Of a DNA stretch of 7,029 bases, positions 1-5,352 are shown one piece after another (positions within the stretch are counted from its first letter, which is position 1; each line of letters starts with the position of its first letter). The position numbers and the translations under genes were made by a program. This stretch comes from a bacterium (GTDB taxonomy: Bacteria; Krumholzibacteriota; Krumholzibacteria; LZORAL124-64-63). The notes beneath the pieces were generated by a model, which did no database searches, was not told the DNA's origin, and saw nothing but the letters and a program-made list of their open reading frames with translations. The DNA lies in assembly GCA_003646045.1 (NCBI GenBank), contig QNDV01000121.1, forward strand, positions 1-7,029, read 5' to 3'.

Positions 1-3
1 ACG

Positions 4-30
4 AATCCCCCCGGGAGTACCGGAGGGACC
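4..30 (-). terminator. Possible transcription terminator after csrA
   Basis: Downstream of the csrA stop the minus strand can fold GGUCCCUCCGG with CCGGGGGGAUU around a five-base loop (UACUC): eleven pairs, three of them G-U. The stem is followed by only three bases before the window ends, so a U-run cannot be confirmed. It could instead be a leader structure of the next gene. Confidence 0.35.
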
Positions 31-56
31 AGTATATTGTTGGCTGGGATGCGAGG

Positions 57-305
57 TCAGGATTCCCCTGCATCATCCTTTTTCTTGAAATTCCGTCGGA
101 TCTTTTCCACATCCACATCGTCCGAAGCGGCCGCATGCAGGATCGTGCTCTTGATCTCTTCGTAGATCTCGTGCCGGTGGACAGGTATCGCCCGGGGCGC
201 GTCTATGCCGATCTGCACCTGATCGCCGCGGATATCCACGATCATGATGGAGATGTCGTCCCCGATCATGATCTTCTCATTGCGTTTGCGACTGAGTATG
301 AGCAC
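57..305 (-). CDS. csrA: Carbon storage regulator CsrA (translational repressor)
   Basis: CsrA is a small homodimeric RNA-binding protein that blocks translation by covering GGA motifs near ribosome-binding sites; in FliW-containing bacteria its main target is flagellin mRNA. Residues 1-50 match the family throughout: [37 protein letters not shown], then [10 protein letters not shown]. The RNA-contacting residues L4, R6 and R44 of the E. coli protein are all present. The protein has 82 residues, against 61 in E. coli and 74 in B. subtilis. The extra charged C-terminal part ([22 protein letters not shown]) lies where B. subtilis CsrA contacts FliW. The start is GTG, chosen because the protein begins MLIL as the family requires and because GGAGGU lies 3 bases upstream. 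The neighbour fliW, just upstream, encodes its antagonist. Confidence 0.97.
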   Translation of the reverse strand: MLILSRKRNEKIMIGDDISIMIVDIRGDQVQIGIDAPRAIPVHRHEIYEEIKSTILHAAASDDVDVEKIRRNFKKKDDAGES

Positions 306-306
306 G

Positions 307-320
307 GGACCTCCCTGTCC
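307..320 (-). promoter_or_regulatory. Predicted CsrA-binding hairpin on the csrA ribosome-binding site
   Basis: The minus-strand RNA GGACAGGGAGGUCC can pair GGAC with GUCC and expose the hexaloop AGGGAG. The E. coli SELEX consensus for CsrA is RUACARGGAUGU, with the A-C/G-U pairs closing an ARGGAU loop. Positions 320 to 309 (GGACAGGGAGGU) match 10 of 12 bases and have the same fold, with GGA in the loop. The GGAGGU in this element is also the csrA Shine-Dalgarno sequence, 3 bases before the GTG start. CsrA bound here would block its own translation. Binding is predicted, not shown. Confidence 0.6.
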
Positions 321-326
321 GACTCG

Positions 327-341
327 CGTGGCATCGCCACG
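327..341 (-). repeat. Stem-loop in fliW/csrA gap
   Basis: CGTGGC and GCCACG form a perfect six-pair stem around a three-base loop (GAT on the minus strand). It lies immediately upstream of the predicted CsrA-binding hairpin at 307-320. It may keep the leader compact between two GGA motifs (348-350 and 312-314). No U-run follows, so termination is unlikely. Confidence 0.45.
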
Positions 342-356
342 ACACCGTCCGGCGAG

Positions 357-899
357 TTACACCTCGACCGGTTTGCGGCATTCGGTATCCGCCCCAGCCG
401 CCTCGGCGATCGACGCGGATGTGACCTCTACAACATCTTCCGACGACTCCGAATTTACGGCAAGGCCAAATTTCAGGTAATTGATGTCCTGCCGCAGGCT
501 GTATTCGTCCGCATCGAGGATCAACTGGGCGCCGCGCCTGGTCTCGATGTCCACCACCAGGGGTGCCACCAGATTGCCGGTGACCTTCTCACCGCCCGGA
601 TGAATGGTCGTGATGATCAGGGTGGTGAGGTCCGTCGAAGCCCCGCTGCCCAGGCGCCGACGCAGAGCATCCGGCACCTCCACGGCGTAGTCGTCGTGGT
701 AGAAATAGGGCTCGGTTACGGGAAACCCGAAATCCGCCCGGTCCAGGGACTGGAACCACTTGAGCGGCACGTCGTCCCCCATTTCGAGGATCAGCCAGCG
801 GCTCAGCCTGGGCATGCCCAGCAGTCCGTCGGACAGGTGGATGACATCCTCGTCCCTGTAGTCGAGCTCTCCGAATCTTACAGTCCTGAAGCTGGGCAT
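357..899 (-). CDS. fliW: Flagellar assembly factor FliW (CsrA antagonist)
   Basis: FliW binds flagellin in the cytoplasm and, when released by flagellin export, binds CsrA and relieves CsrA repression of flagellin translation; this is established in Bacillus subtilis and Campylobacter. The family core spans about residues 4-139: FRTVRFGELDYRDEDVIHLSDGLLGMP (4-30), WFQSLDRADFGFPVTEPYFY (48-67), LIITTIHPGGEKVTGNLVAPLVVDIETRRGAQLILDADEYSLR (94-136). This core is full length and shows no gaps. The protein runs on for about 40 more residues (140-180), an acidic, Ser/Glu/Ala-rich tail (ESSEDVVEVTSASIAEAAGADTE) that typical FliW proteins of 130-150 residues lack. It lies directly upstream of csrA, its regulatory partner, with a 51-base gap. 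Start supported by AAGGAG 6 bases upstream. Confidence 0.96.
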   Translation of the reverse strand: MPSFRTVRFGELDYRDEDVIHLSDGLLGMPRLSRWLILEMGDDVPLKWFQSLDRADFGFPVTEPYFYHDDYAVEVPDALRRRLGSGASTDLTTLIITTIHPGGEKVTGNLVAPLVVDIETRRGAQLILDADEYSLRQDINYLKFGLAVNSESSEDVVEVTSASIAEAAGADTECRKPVEV

Positions 900-905
900 G
901 TCTCG

Positions 906-911
906 CTCCTT
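906..911 (-). promoter_or_regulatory. fliW ribosome-binding site
   Basis: AAGGAG lies 6 bases before the fliW ATG. It supports the start at 899 and is independent of the flgL stop codon, 40 bases upstream. Confidence 0.65.
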
Positions 912-915
912 GTTG

Positions 916-935
916 GACGGCGTCTGAGCGCCGCC
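916..935 (-). repeat. Stem-loop in flgL/fliW gap
   Basis: The minus-strand RNA can fold GGCGGCG (loop CUCAGA) CGCCGUC: seven pairs, one of them G-U. It lies between the flgL stop and the fliW Shine-Dalgarno sequence. CAACAAGG follows rather than a U-run, so it is unlikely to terminate transcription. A role in mRNA stability or processing is possible. Confidence 0.45.
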
Positions 936-939
936 TCTG

Positions 940-2478
940 TCACAGGTATTGCATCAGGTTCATCTGGAACAAAGTACTGGTCACCGACAGGGATGCCTGG
1001 TAGGCCGCTTGCGCGCGGCTCAGATTCGTCGCCACCTCGGCGATGTCCACATCCTGCTCCAGGCCGAGGTTCGTCCGCAGGCGTTCATCACGGGACCGCA
1101 GGATGGATTCGGACCAGTCCAGGTTGTTCTGCCGGTTACCAATGCGCATCAACAGTTCCTGGACGACATCCGCGACCGCCGACAGCTCTGACGCCGCGCC
1201 CCGTACCGCCAGTTGGTCATTGGCCACCAGATCGGCCATGAGGTCCTCGAAGACGCCGAACAGACGTACGGGCGTCCCCATCCCCAGCAGGCCCAGGGCC
1301 GAGGCCGTATCGGTCGCGTCCGCGTTGCGGACGTCGAATTCTTCAGTGCTGCCCCCGATCAGGGAGAGTCCGGAGGGGTTGATGTGGAGCTCCATGCCCG
1401 GGACTGCCGCGGCCACGGCGGTCTGGAGGTCGCCCAGTGTCGCCGCCGCGCTGAAATCCACGGTGTAGATCGATCCCTGCCATTCGATTTCTACTGAACC
1501 CAGGGGCAGACCGGCGGCCAGACTCTCGATATCCGCCAGTGCCGTCAGGGCGTCGGCGGGCGGCCGAATGTCATGGCCGATCAGGGTTCCCGGCAAACTC
1601 GGACCGTGGAGGCCGAGGCTGGCGGCGGTGGTACCGTCTCCGTCCTCGCGCACGGTCAGGGGGCCCACGCCCGAGAGTGTCAGGGATTCTCCGCCTGCTG
1701 AAATGGTTGCCGTTACGGCGCCGCCGGTGGCGGTATTGATCTCGTTCAGGACGTCGCCCACGGTCAGGGAGCTCGAAAGGTCGATCTGCCAGACGGTACC
1801 CGTGGCGTCCTCGAGCTGGATGACTCCGGGAACCCATCCCCCCCCCAGATTCAGGGTGTTCAGGGGCGTGGTCGGGTCTAGCCGCGGGGCCAGGTCCATG
1901 GTGCCTGTCGCACGGCCCGAGCGCGCCCCGATGAGGGTGTTGCCGGTGAGGTTCACTGCCATCAGGGAATTGGGACCCACCCGGCTGAGGATATCCTCGT
2001 CGTTGCCCTGGTAGATGACATGGGAACTGCTGCGCAGGAATGGCGGGTTATCGGTTTCAGAACCGGCGAAGATGTAATTGCCCTCGATGGACGTGTTCAG
2101 CACACTCATGAGTCTTTCGATGAGGCTGTCCACCTCCACCGCCGCGAGGGCCATGGTCTGGGGTGTCGCCAGCGCCGACGACTCGCGCAACATGAGGACG
2201 CGCACGTCCGCCAGCACCTCCGAGACGTCCTGCAGGGCTGCGTCGGTGGCATCGACCAGCAGACGGCTACGGTTGGCGTTGCTGATGTAGTCCGCATTCT
2301 CCGCGAGGAGATTCTCGTAGCGCTGGATCGTCGCCACGGCCCGGGGGTCGTCGGCATAGCTGTTGACCCGCCGCATGGTCGAGGCCATGCGCTGCTGCTC
2401 GAGCATCCCCGCCAGGTTGCGGTTCAGGTCGCCGACCATCATCCGCGACAGGTAGGCGTCGGTTATGCGGAAAGTCAT
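940..2478 (-). CDS. flgL: Hook-filament junction protein FlgL (HAP3), enlarged
   Basis: FlgL is the second junction protein, joining FlgK to the flagellin filament. The N-terminal flagellin-like coiled domain covers about residues 1-140, with RMASTMRRVNSYADDPRAVATIQRYENLL at 30-58 and the FlgL-typical GNYIFAGSETDNPPF at 133-147. The C-terminal coil (about 405-512) ends EVATNLSRAQAAYQASLSVTSTLFQMNLMQYL. Between them lie two similar units of about 85 residues (about 204-290 and 310-397). Each has a segment like TVGDVLNEINTATGGAVTATI or TLGDLQTAVAAAVPGMELHI and ends in a SLGL/ALGL turn; these resemble the flagellin hook-IN motif. They make the protein 512 residues long, against about 317 in Salmonella. 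A run of nine G's in the coding strand (1838-1846) encodes LGGGW at 211-215 and stays in frame. The ATG start follows the flgK stop by 13 bases. Confidence 0.95.
   Translation of the reverse strand: MTFRITDAYLSRMMVGDLNRNLAGMLEQQRMASTMRRVNSYADDPRAVATIQRYENLLAENADYISNANRSRLLVDATDAALQDVSEVLADVRVLMLRESSALATPQTMALAAVEVDSLIERLMSVLNTSIEGNYIFAGSETDNPPFLRSSSHVIYQGNDEDILSRVGPNSLMAVNLTGNTLIGARSGRATGTMDLAPRLDPTTPLNTLNLGGGWVPGVIQLEDATGTVWQIDLSSSLTVGDVLNEINTATGGAVTATISAGGESLTLSGVGPLTVREDGDGTTAASLGLHGPSLPGTLIGHDIRPPADALTALADIESLAAGLPLGSVEIEWQGSIYTVDFSAAATLGDLQTAVAAAVPGMELHINPSGLSLIGGSTEEFDVRNADATDTASALGLLGMGTPVRLFGVFEDLMADLVANDQLAVRGAASELSAVADVVQELLMRIGNRQNNLDWSESILRSRDERLRTNLGLEQDVDIAEVATNLSRAQAAYQASLSVTSTLFQMNLMQYL
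1838..1846 (-). repeat. G9 homopolymer inside flgL coding sequence
   Basis: Nine consecutive C's on the plus strand (nine G's in the flgL sense strand) encode part of the three glycines at 212-214. I saw no longer single-base run in the window. The assembled frame is intact. A one-base loss would stop translation at 1764-1766; a one-base gain would lead into a different Arg-rich frame ending at 1571. It may be a slippage site or just a sequencing-error hotspot. Confidence 0.9.
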
Positions 2479-2494
2479 CCCGTCATCCCCCTTA
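2479..2494 (-). promoter_or_regulatory. flgL translation start region, weak ribosome-binding site
   Basis: The minus strand reads TAAGGGGGATGACGGG before the flgL ATG. The flgK stop TAA leads into AAGGGGG, a poorer Shine-Dalgarno match than at the neighbouring genes and placed 8 or more bases from the start. An out-of-frame ATG inside it opens a three-codon frame (ATG ACG GGA TGA) whose stop overlaps the flgL ATG by ATGA. Initiation at flgL may therefore depend on ribosomes coming from flgK. Confidence 0.5.
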
Positions 2495-3865
2495 CACCAT
2501 GTTCAGCATGGTGTCGTACATCTCCTGCACCACGGTGATCACTCGGGCAGCCGCCGTGTACGAGTTCTGGTAGATCATCAGGTTTGCGGCTTCCTCGTCG
2601 AGACTGACACCACTGATGCTGGCGGACTTCGCTTCGAGGGAGTTCACCATGTTCTGCTGGCTATCCACCATGAAATCGAAACTCGCCCGCTTGCTGGCGA
2701 TGCCGATCAGGGTGGTGCGGTAGACCTCCCCCACGGTCTCGGTGCCGGATTCGTCCGCGGACTCGTTCATGAGGTTCGCGATGGCCAGGGCGATGTCGTT
2801 GTCACTCTCCGCCGTGGTGCGTCCCGTCGCCACGAGACTCGGGGAATCCACCAGGGCATGGTTCAGCTCAAAGGTGTGCAGGGTGTCACCGGTGAAGAAA
2901 GCCAGGCCGCCGCTCTGGGGGGTCCGCCCCTGGGTGTGCAGGGCGTTGACTTCGTCGACAAGTTTGCGGACCACCGCGTTGAGGTCTTCGCGGACCTTCT
3001 CCACGTGCACGTCCTTGCTTTCCACCAGGCCCCTCAGCCTGCCAGCCGACAGAGCCACCTCCCGGCGGGATCCCATGGTAACGATGAGGGATTCGGAGCT
3101 GCCGTCTTCCGAGCGTCGTTCGACGGCCTCGAAGAGCGTCACCGAGCCGCGCGCCACGAGGGTGCGTCCCCCCATGATCACGTCCACGCTGCCGTCTTCG
3201 CGTTCCACGGTGCTGATCTCGGCCAGTTCCGAGGTCTTCAGCAGCAGGGTGTCGCGCCGGTCCCGCAGGTCGTTGGCGGGCTGACCGCCCACCTCGGCGG
3301 ACATGATCTGCTCATTCAGGTTGCCGATCTCCGTCAGGAGGCCGTTGAGGTTGGAGACCTCGTTCTCGATGGACAGCTCGATGTTCTCTTCCAGATCCGA
3401 CAGGGACGCGTCGATCGAGTGCATGACCGTTACGAGATTCTCGGCCATGGCGACCACGTTGTATTTCAGGTCGCCCTGTACCGAGGCCTGGGAAAGATCG
3501 TTCCAGGCGCTGAAGAAGTCGGTCAGGGCATCGCCGATCCGGTCATTGTCCATGGATCCCAGAATGCCCTCCACCTCGTACAGGGCGGAGTCGACAGTTT
3601 CGTAGGAAGCCAGGCGCGACGTCTGGACCCGCAGGTTCTTGGTCAGGAACTCATCCTGAACCCGCCGTATGCCGTCGATATTGACACCGCGGCCGATGGA
3701 GCCCCACGGCAGGACCTGGGGACGGCGCGCACTGGTCATCATCTGTTGGCGGCTGTAGCCCTCGGTGTTGGCGTTGGCGATGTTGTGGCCGGTGGTGGAC
3801 ATGCCCACCTGGGCGGCGAAGAGCGCTGACATGCTCGTGTTCATGGCTGTATTCAATCCACTCAT
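2492..3865 (-). CDS. flgK: Hook-filament junction protein FlgK (HAP1)
   Basis: FlgK is the first junction protein between hook and filament; it is exported by the flagellar type III apparatus and assembled outside the cell. The 457-residue protein starts MSGLNTAMNTSMSALFAAQ and carries the rod/hook family signature GHNIANANTEGYSRQ at 26-40. Other FlgK landmarks are ANDLRDRRDTLLLKTSELA (197-215), LVDEVNALHTQG (302-313) and the C-terminal coiled segment SISGVSLDEEAANLMIYQNSY (416-436) followed by TAAARVITVVQEMYDTML. It is shorter than the Salmonella protein (about 550 residues), so the variable outer domain is small. The start is set by the strong Shine-Dalgarno sequence and by the family N-terminus; the frame is open another 24 codons upstream, but that extension overlaps flgN and does not resemble FlgK. 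The last bases of the gene form a perfect hairpin before flgL. Confidence 0.97.
   Translation of the reverse strand: MSGLNTAMNTSMSALFAAQVGMSTTGHNIANANTEGYSRQQMMTSARRPQVLPWGSIGRGVNIDGIRRVQDEFLTKNLRVQTSRLASYETVDSALYEVEGILGSMDNDRIGDALTDFFSAWNDLSQASVQGDLKYNVVAMAENLVTVMHSIDASLSDLEENIELSIENEVSNLNGLLTEIGNLNEQIMSAEVGGQPANDLRDRRDTLLLKTSELAEISTVEREDGSVDVIMGGRTLVARGSVTLFEAVERRSEDGSSESLIVTMGSRREVALSAGRLRGLVESKDVHVEKVREDLNAVVRKLVDEVNALHTQGRTPQSGGLAFFTGDTLHTFELNHALVDSPSLVATGRTTAESDNDIALAIANLMNESADESGTETVGEVYRTTLIGIASKRASFDFMVDSQQNMVNSLEAKSASISGVSLDEEAANLMIYQNSYTAAARVITVVQEMYDTMLNMV
2494..2514 (-). repeat. Perfect inverted repeat at flgK 3' end, upstream of flgL
   Basis: ACACCATG and CATGGTGT are perfect 8-base complements around a 5-base loop. 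The RNA hairpin would contain the last codons of flgK and the first base of its TAA stop, ending right where the purine run that precedes flgL begins. No U-run follows, so it is not an intrinsic terminator. It could affect ribosome entry at flgL, mRNA processing or stability; the function is inferred. Confidence 0.5.
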
Positions 3866-3878
3866 GCTCTCCTCCTTA
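3866..3878 (-). promoter_or_regulatory. flgK ribosome-binding site fused to flgN stop
   Basis: The minus strand reads TAAGGAGGAGAGC directly before the flgK ATG. The flgN stop TAA opens the near-perfect Shine-Dalgarno AAGGAGG, 5 bases from the start. This fixes the flgK start at 3865 rather than at an in-frame ATG 72 bases upstream, and suggests translational coupling of the chaperone to its client. Confidence 0.85.
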
Positions 3879-4400
3879 CGCCTGCCGCACGATGACGCCG
3901 CCGGCGCCTCGCTGGCATGTTCGGGCACCCTGGTCATAGCATCCTGCGGGATCGTCCAGCAGGACGTCCCGGTAGATGCGGGCCTCCTCGCGGGCCATTT
4001 CCAGGCAGAAATCGGCCAAATGCCGATTCAATTCGTTCTGACGAGCCAGCCGGGCAGTGGTCCGGTCCAGGACGGCCAGGGAGGCCTCCACTTCCCGGCG
4101 GCCCCCGGGGGCCAGGCTGGGCAGCAACTCACGGACGCGTACACCCTCGGGCAGCGCCGTTTCGGCACCCAATTGCCGGACAAAGCGTTCCCTGGCCGTG
4201 CGGGCCTCGGTGGCGCCCGGCAGATGACGTGCCCAATCGGCGGCGTTGGCTTCCAGGCGGTGCACATCTTGCCGCTTCATGTAAGAATTCTGCCGCCAGG
4301 CCAGACGCAGCAGGCGCCTGTAGTTGCGGTCCTCGATTTCCAGCAAAGAAGCCAGCAGGCGGCCATCTTCGTCCGCCAGGCGGGCACTGCGTGTCTGCAT
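3876..4400 (-). CDS. flgN: FlgN-family chaperone for FlgK and FlgL
   Basis: FlgN is a small cytoplasmic helical chaperone that holds the junction proteins FlgK and FlgL until the flagellar type III apparatus exports them. The 174-residue product has the family layout: a long helical, charged N-terminal half (LLASLLEIEDRNYRRLLRL, 15-33), a helical C-terminal half with the QNELNRHLADFCLEM stretch (121-135) that resembles the FlgN asparagine-rich helix, and a short CYDQGAR (154-160) that resembles the Tyr-x-x-Gly end of the family. Overall identity is low, as usual for FlgN, so the call leans on position: it directly precedes its expected clients flgK and flgL and follows flgJ. It is Arg-rich. 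Its TAA stop lies in the flgK Shine-Dalgarno sequence. flgM, often adjacent, is missing. The family call is fairly sure; chaperone activity is inferred. Confidence 0.8.
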   Translation of the reverse strand: MQTRSARLADEDGRLLASLLEIEDRNYRRLLRLAWRQNSYMKRQDVHRLEANAADWARHLPGATEARTARERFVRQLGAETALPEGVRVRELLPSLAPGGRREVEASLAVLDRTTARLARQNELNRHLADFCLEMAREEARIYRDVLLDDPAGCYDQGARTCQRGAGGVIVRQA

Positions 4401-4408
4401 GATCCGGG

Positions 4409-4415
4409 CTCCTCT
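4409..4415 (-). promoter_or_regulatory. flgN ribosome-binding site
   Basis: AGAGGAG lies 8 bases before the flgN ATG in the 40-base flgJ/flgN gap. It supports the chosen start. This is one of the few junctions in the block where the Shine-Dalgarno sequence is separate from the preceding stop codon. Confidence 0.6.
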
Positions 4416-4440
4416 CTAGGCCGCACCATGGCGGCGGGGT

Positions 4441-5340
4441 TCATTCGGATCCGTTCGCCAGATCCGTGCCACCGCCCAGACGGTGGAAACGGGCTGTCAC
4501 GCGGGACACGTAACGACGGGTCTCGGCGTAGTCAGGAATTTGTCGTCCTGCCTGTTCCACGGCCCCAGGGCCAGCGTTGTACGCGGCCAGGGCCAGGTCC
4601 AGGCGGCCGTCGAATCTTTCCAGCTGCTCGGCCAGATACCTGGCACCTCCGGCGATATTGGGCCCGGGCTGCGACGGGTCGGGAACTCCCATCTCCTGCG
4701 CCGTGGCGGGCATGAGTTGCATCAGGCCCCGGGCTCCGCGTCCACTGACAGCGTCAGGATCGCCTCCGGATTCTTCCATGATCACCGCCAGCAACAGGGC
4801 CGCTGGTACCTCGTGGCGCTGGGATGCCACCTGCAGATCCTTGCTCCAACGTTGCAGCGTATCGATTTCCGCCACTTCGGCCCGGCGGGCCATGGCTTCC
4901 AGCTCTCCCCGCTGCCTGGCCTGGTACGCAGCATCGCCATGGGCAACGTAGCGGGACAGGGCCGTAGGCCGTGAAATCTTGTCCGGGCCGTTCTCGCGAT
5001 CCACCGCCGTATCGAACTGATCCACGATCAGACCGGCGATGCCCATGCCGCCGCGACTACCGGCCAGACCCTTGGCCAGTTCGGCGTCATGCATCTGACG
5101 GTAGAACTTGGAGGCCCCGCCCCCGTTGAACAGCTCGCTCTCCGGTACAGTGGCGCGCATGGATTTGAGAAGCTGGTTGAGGAAGATGCCCTCGAATTCC
5201 TTGGCGGTACGCTCCAGAGCCTCCCGCCCTGCAGCGGTGTCGTCCTTTTGGGCGCTGAGTCGCTCCAGACGGACGCTCTCCGCCTGGGCGCGGGCGCCAT
5301 CCATGAGACTGCCCAAAGCCGGCATCTGCAGCCCGTCCAC
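4441..5340 (-). CDS. flgJ: FlgJ: rod-cap domain fused to SLT lytic transglycosylase
   Basis: FlgJ caps the growing rod in the periplasm and opens the peptidoglycan for it. The 299-residue protein has two domains. Residues about 42-110 are the rod-binding domain (LERTAKEFEGIFLNQLLKSM at 42-61, GGGASKFYRQMHDAELAKGLA at 73-93, GGMGIAGLIVDQF at 97-109). Residues about 175-285 are an SLT-type lytic transglycosylase: AVIMEES with the likely catalytic Glu190, GARGLMQLMPATA (202-214) and AYNAGPGAV (253-261). Such enzymes cleave the MurNAc-GlcNAc bond and leave a 1,6-anhydro end. In Salmonella the second domain is an unrelated glucosaminidase, and in many phyla FlgJ has no enzyme domain. There is no signal peptide, consistent with export through the flagellar type III apparatus. 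The GTG start is chosen for its strong Shine-Dalgarno sequence and for starting shortly before the conserved domain. A stand-alone SLT annotation would miss the rod-binding half. Confidence 0.93.
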   Translation of the reverse strand: MDGLQMPALGSLMDGARAQAESVRLERLSAQKDDTAAGREALERTAKEFEGIFLNQLLKSMRATVPESELFNGGGASKFYRQMHDAELAKGLAGSRGGMGIAGLIVDQFDTAVDRENGPDKISRPTALSRYVAHGDAAYQARQRGELEAMARRAEVAEIDTLQRWSKDLQVASQRHEVPAALLLAVIMEESGGDPDAVSGRGARGLMQLMPATAQEMGVPDPSQPGPNIAGGARYLAEQLERFDGRLDLALAAYNAGPGAVEQAGRQIPDYAETRRYVSRVTARFHRLGGGTDLANGSE

Positions 5341-5352
5341 CGCGGCCTCCTA
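5341..5352 (-). promoter_or_regulatory. flgJ ribosome-binding site fused to flgI stop
   Basis: The minus strand reads TAGGAGGCCGCG before a GTG start. The flgI TAG overlaps the Shine-Dalgarno AGGAGG, which is 5 bases from the GTG. This strong site is the main reason to accept GTG as the flgJ start. It differs from the flgH/flgI junction element at only one of 12 bases. Confidence 0.8.

Noticed and set aside
135..1241. Open plus-strand frame of 368 codons opposite csrA, fliW and flgL
   Set aside because: It crosses three well-supported minus-strand genes and their gaps, has low-complexity Arg/Pro/His composition, and matches no family I know.
1571..1837. Minus-strand 88-codon frame starting just after the G9 tract
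   Set aside because: Arg-rich out-of-frame reading of flgL with no domain; relevant only as what a one-base gain in the G tract would produce.
2047..2056. Minus-strand AAACCGATAA resembling a sigma-28 minus-10 element
   Set aside because: It encodes conserved FlgL residues (ETDN) and has no TAAA-type minus-35 element at the right distance.
2465..3829. Open plus-strand frame of 454 codons opposite flgK
   Set aside because: It lies antisense to a certain gene, has the His/Gly/Val-rich makeup of a GC-rich shadow frame, and shows no recognisable domain.
3866..3937. Upstream in-frame ATG that would lengthen FlgK by 24 residues
   Set aside because: The extension overlaps flgN, is unlike FlgK N-termini, and the internal ATG has a near-perfect Shine-Dalgarno sequence.
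4420..4435. Small GCCGC/GCGGC hairpin in the flgJ/flgN gap
   Set aside because: Only five pairs, no U-run, and such short GC repeats are expected by chance in this base composition.
3765..4715. Open plus-strand frame of 316 codons opposite flgK, flgN and flgJ
   Set aside because: Shadow of three recognised genes; no domain and no sensible start signal.
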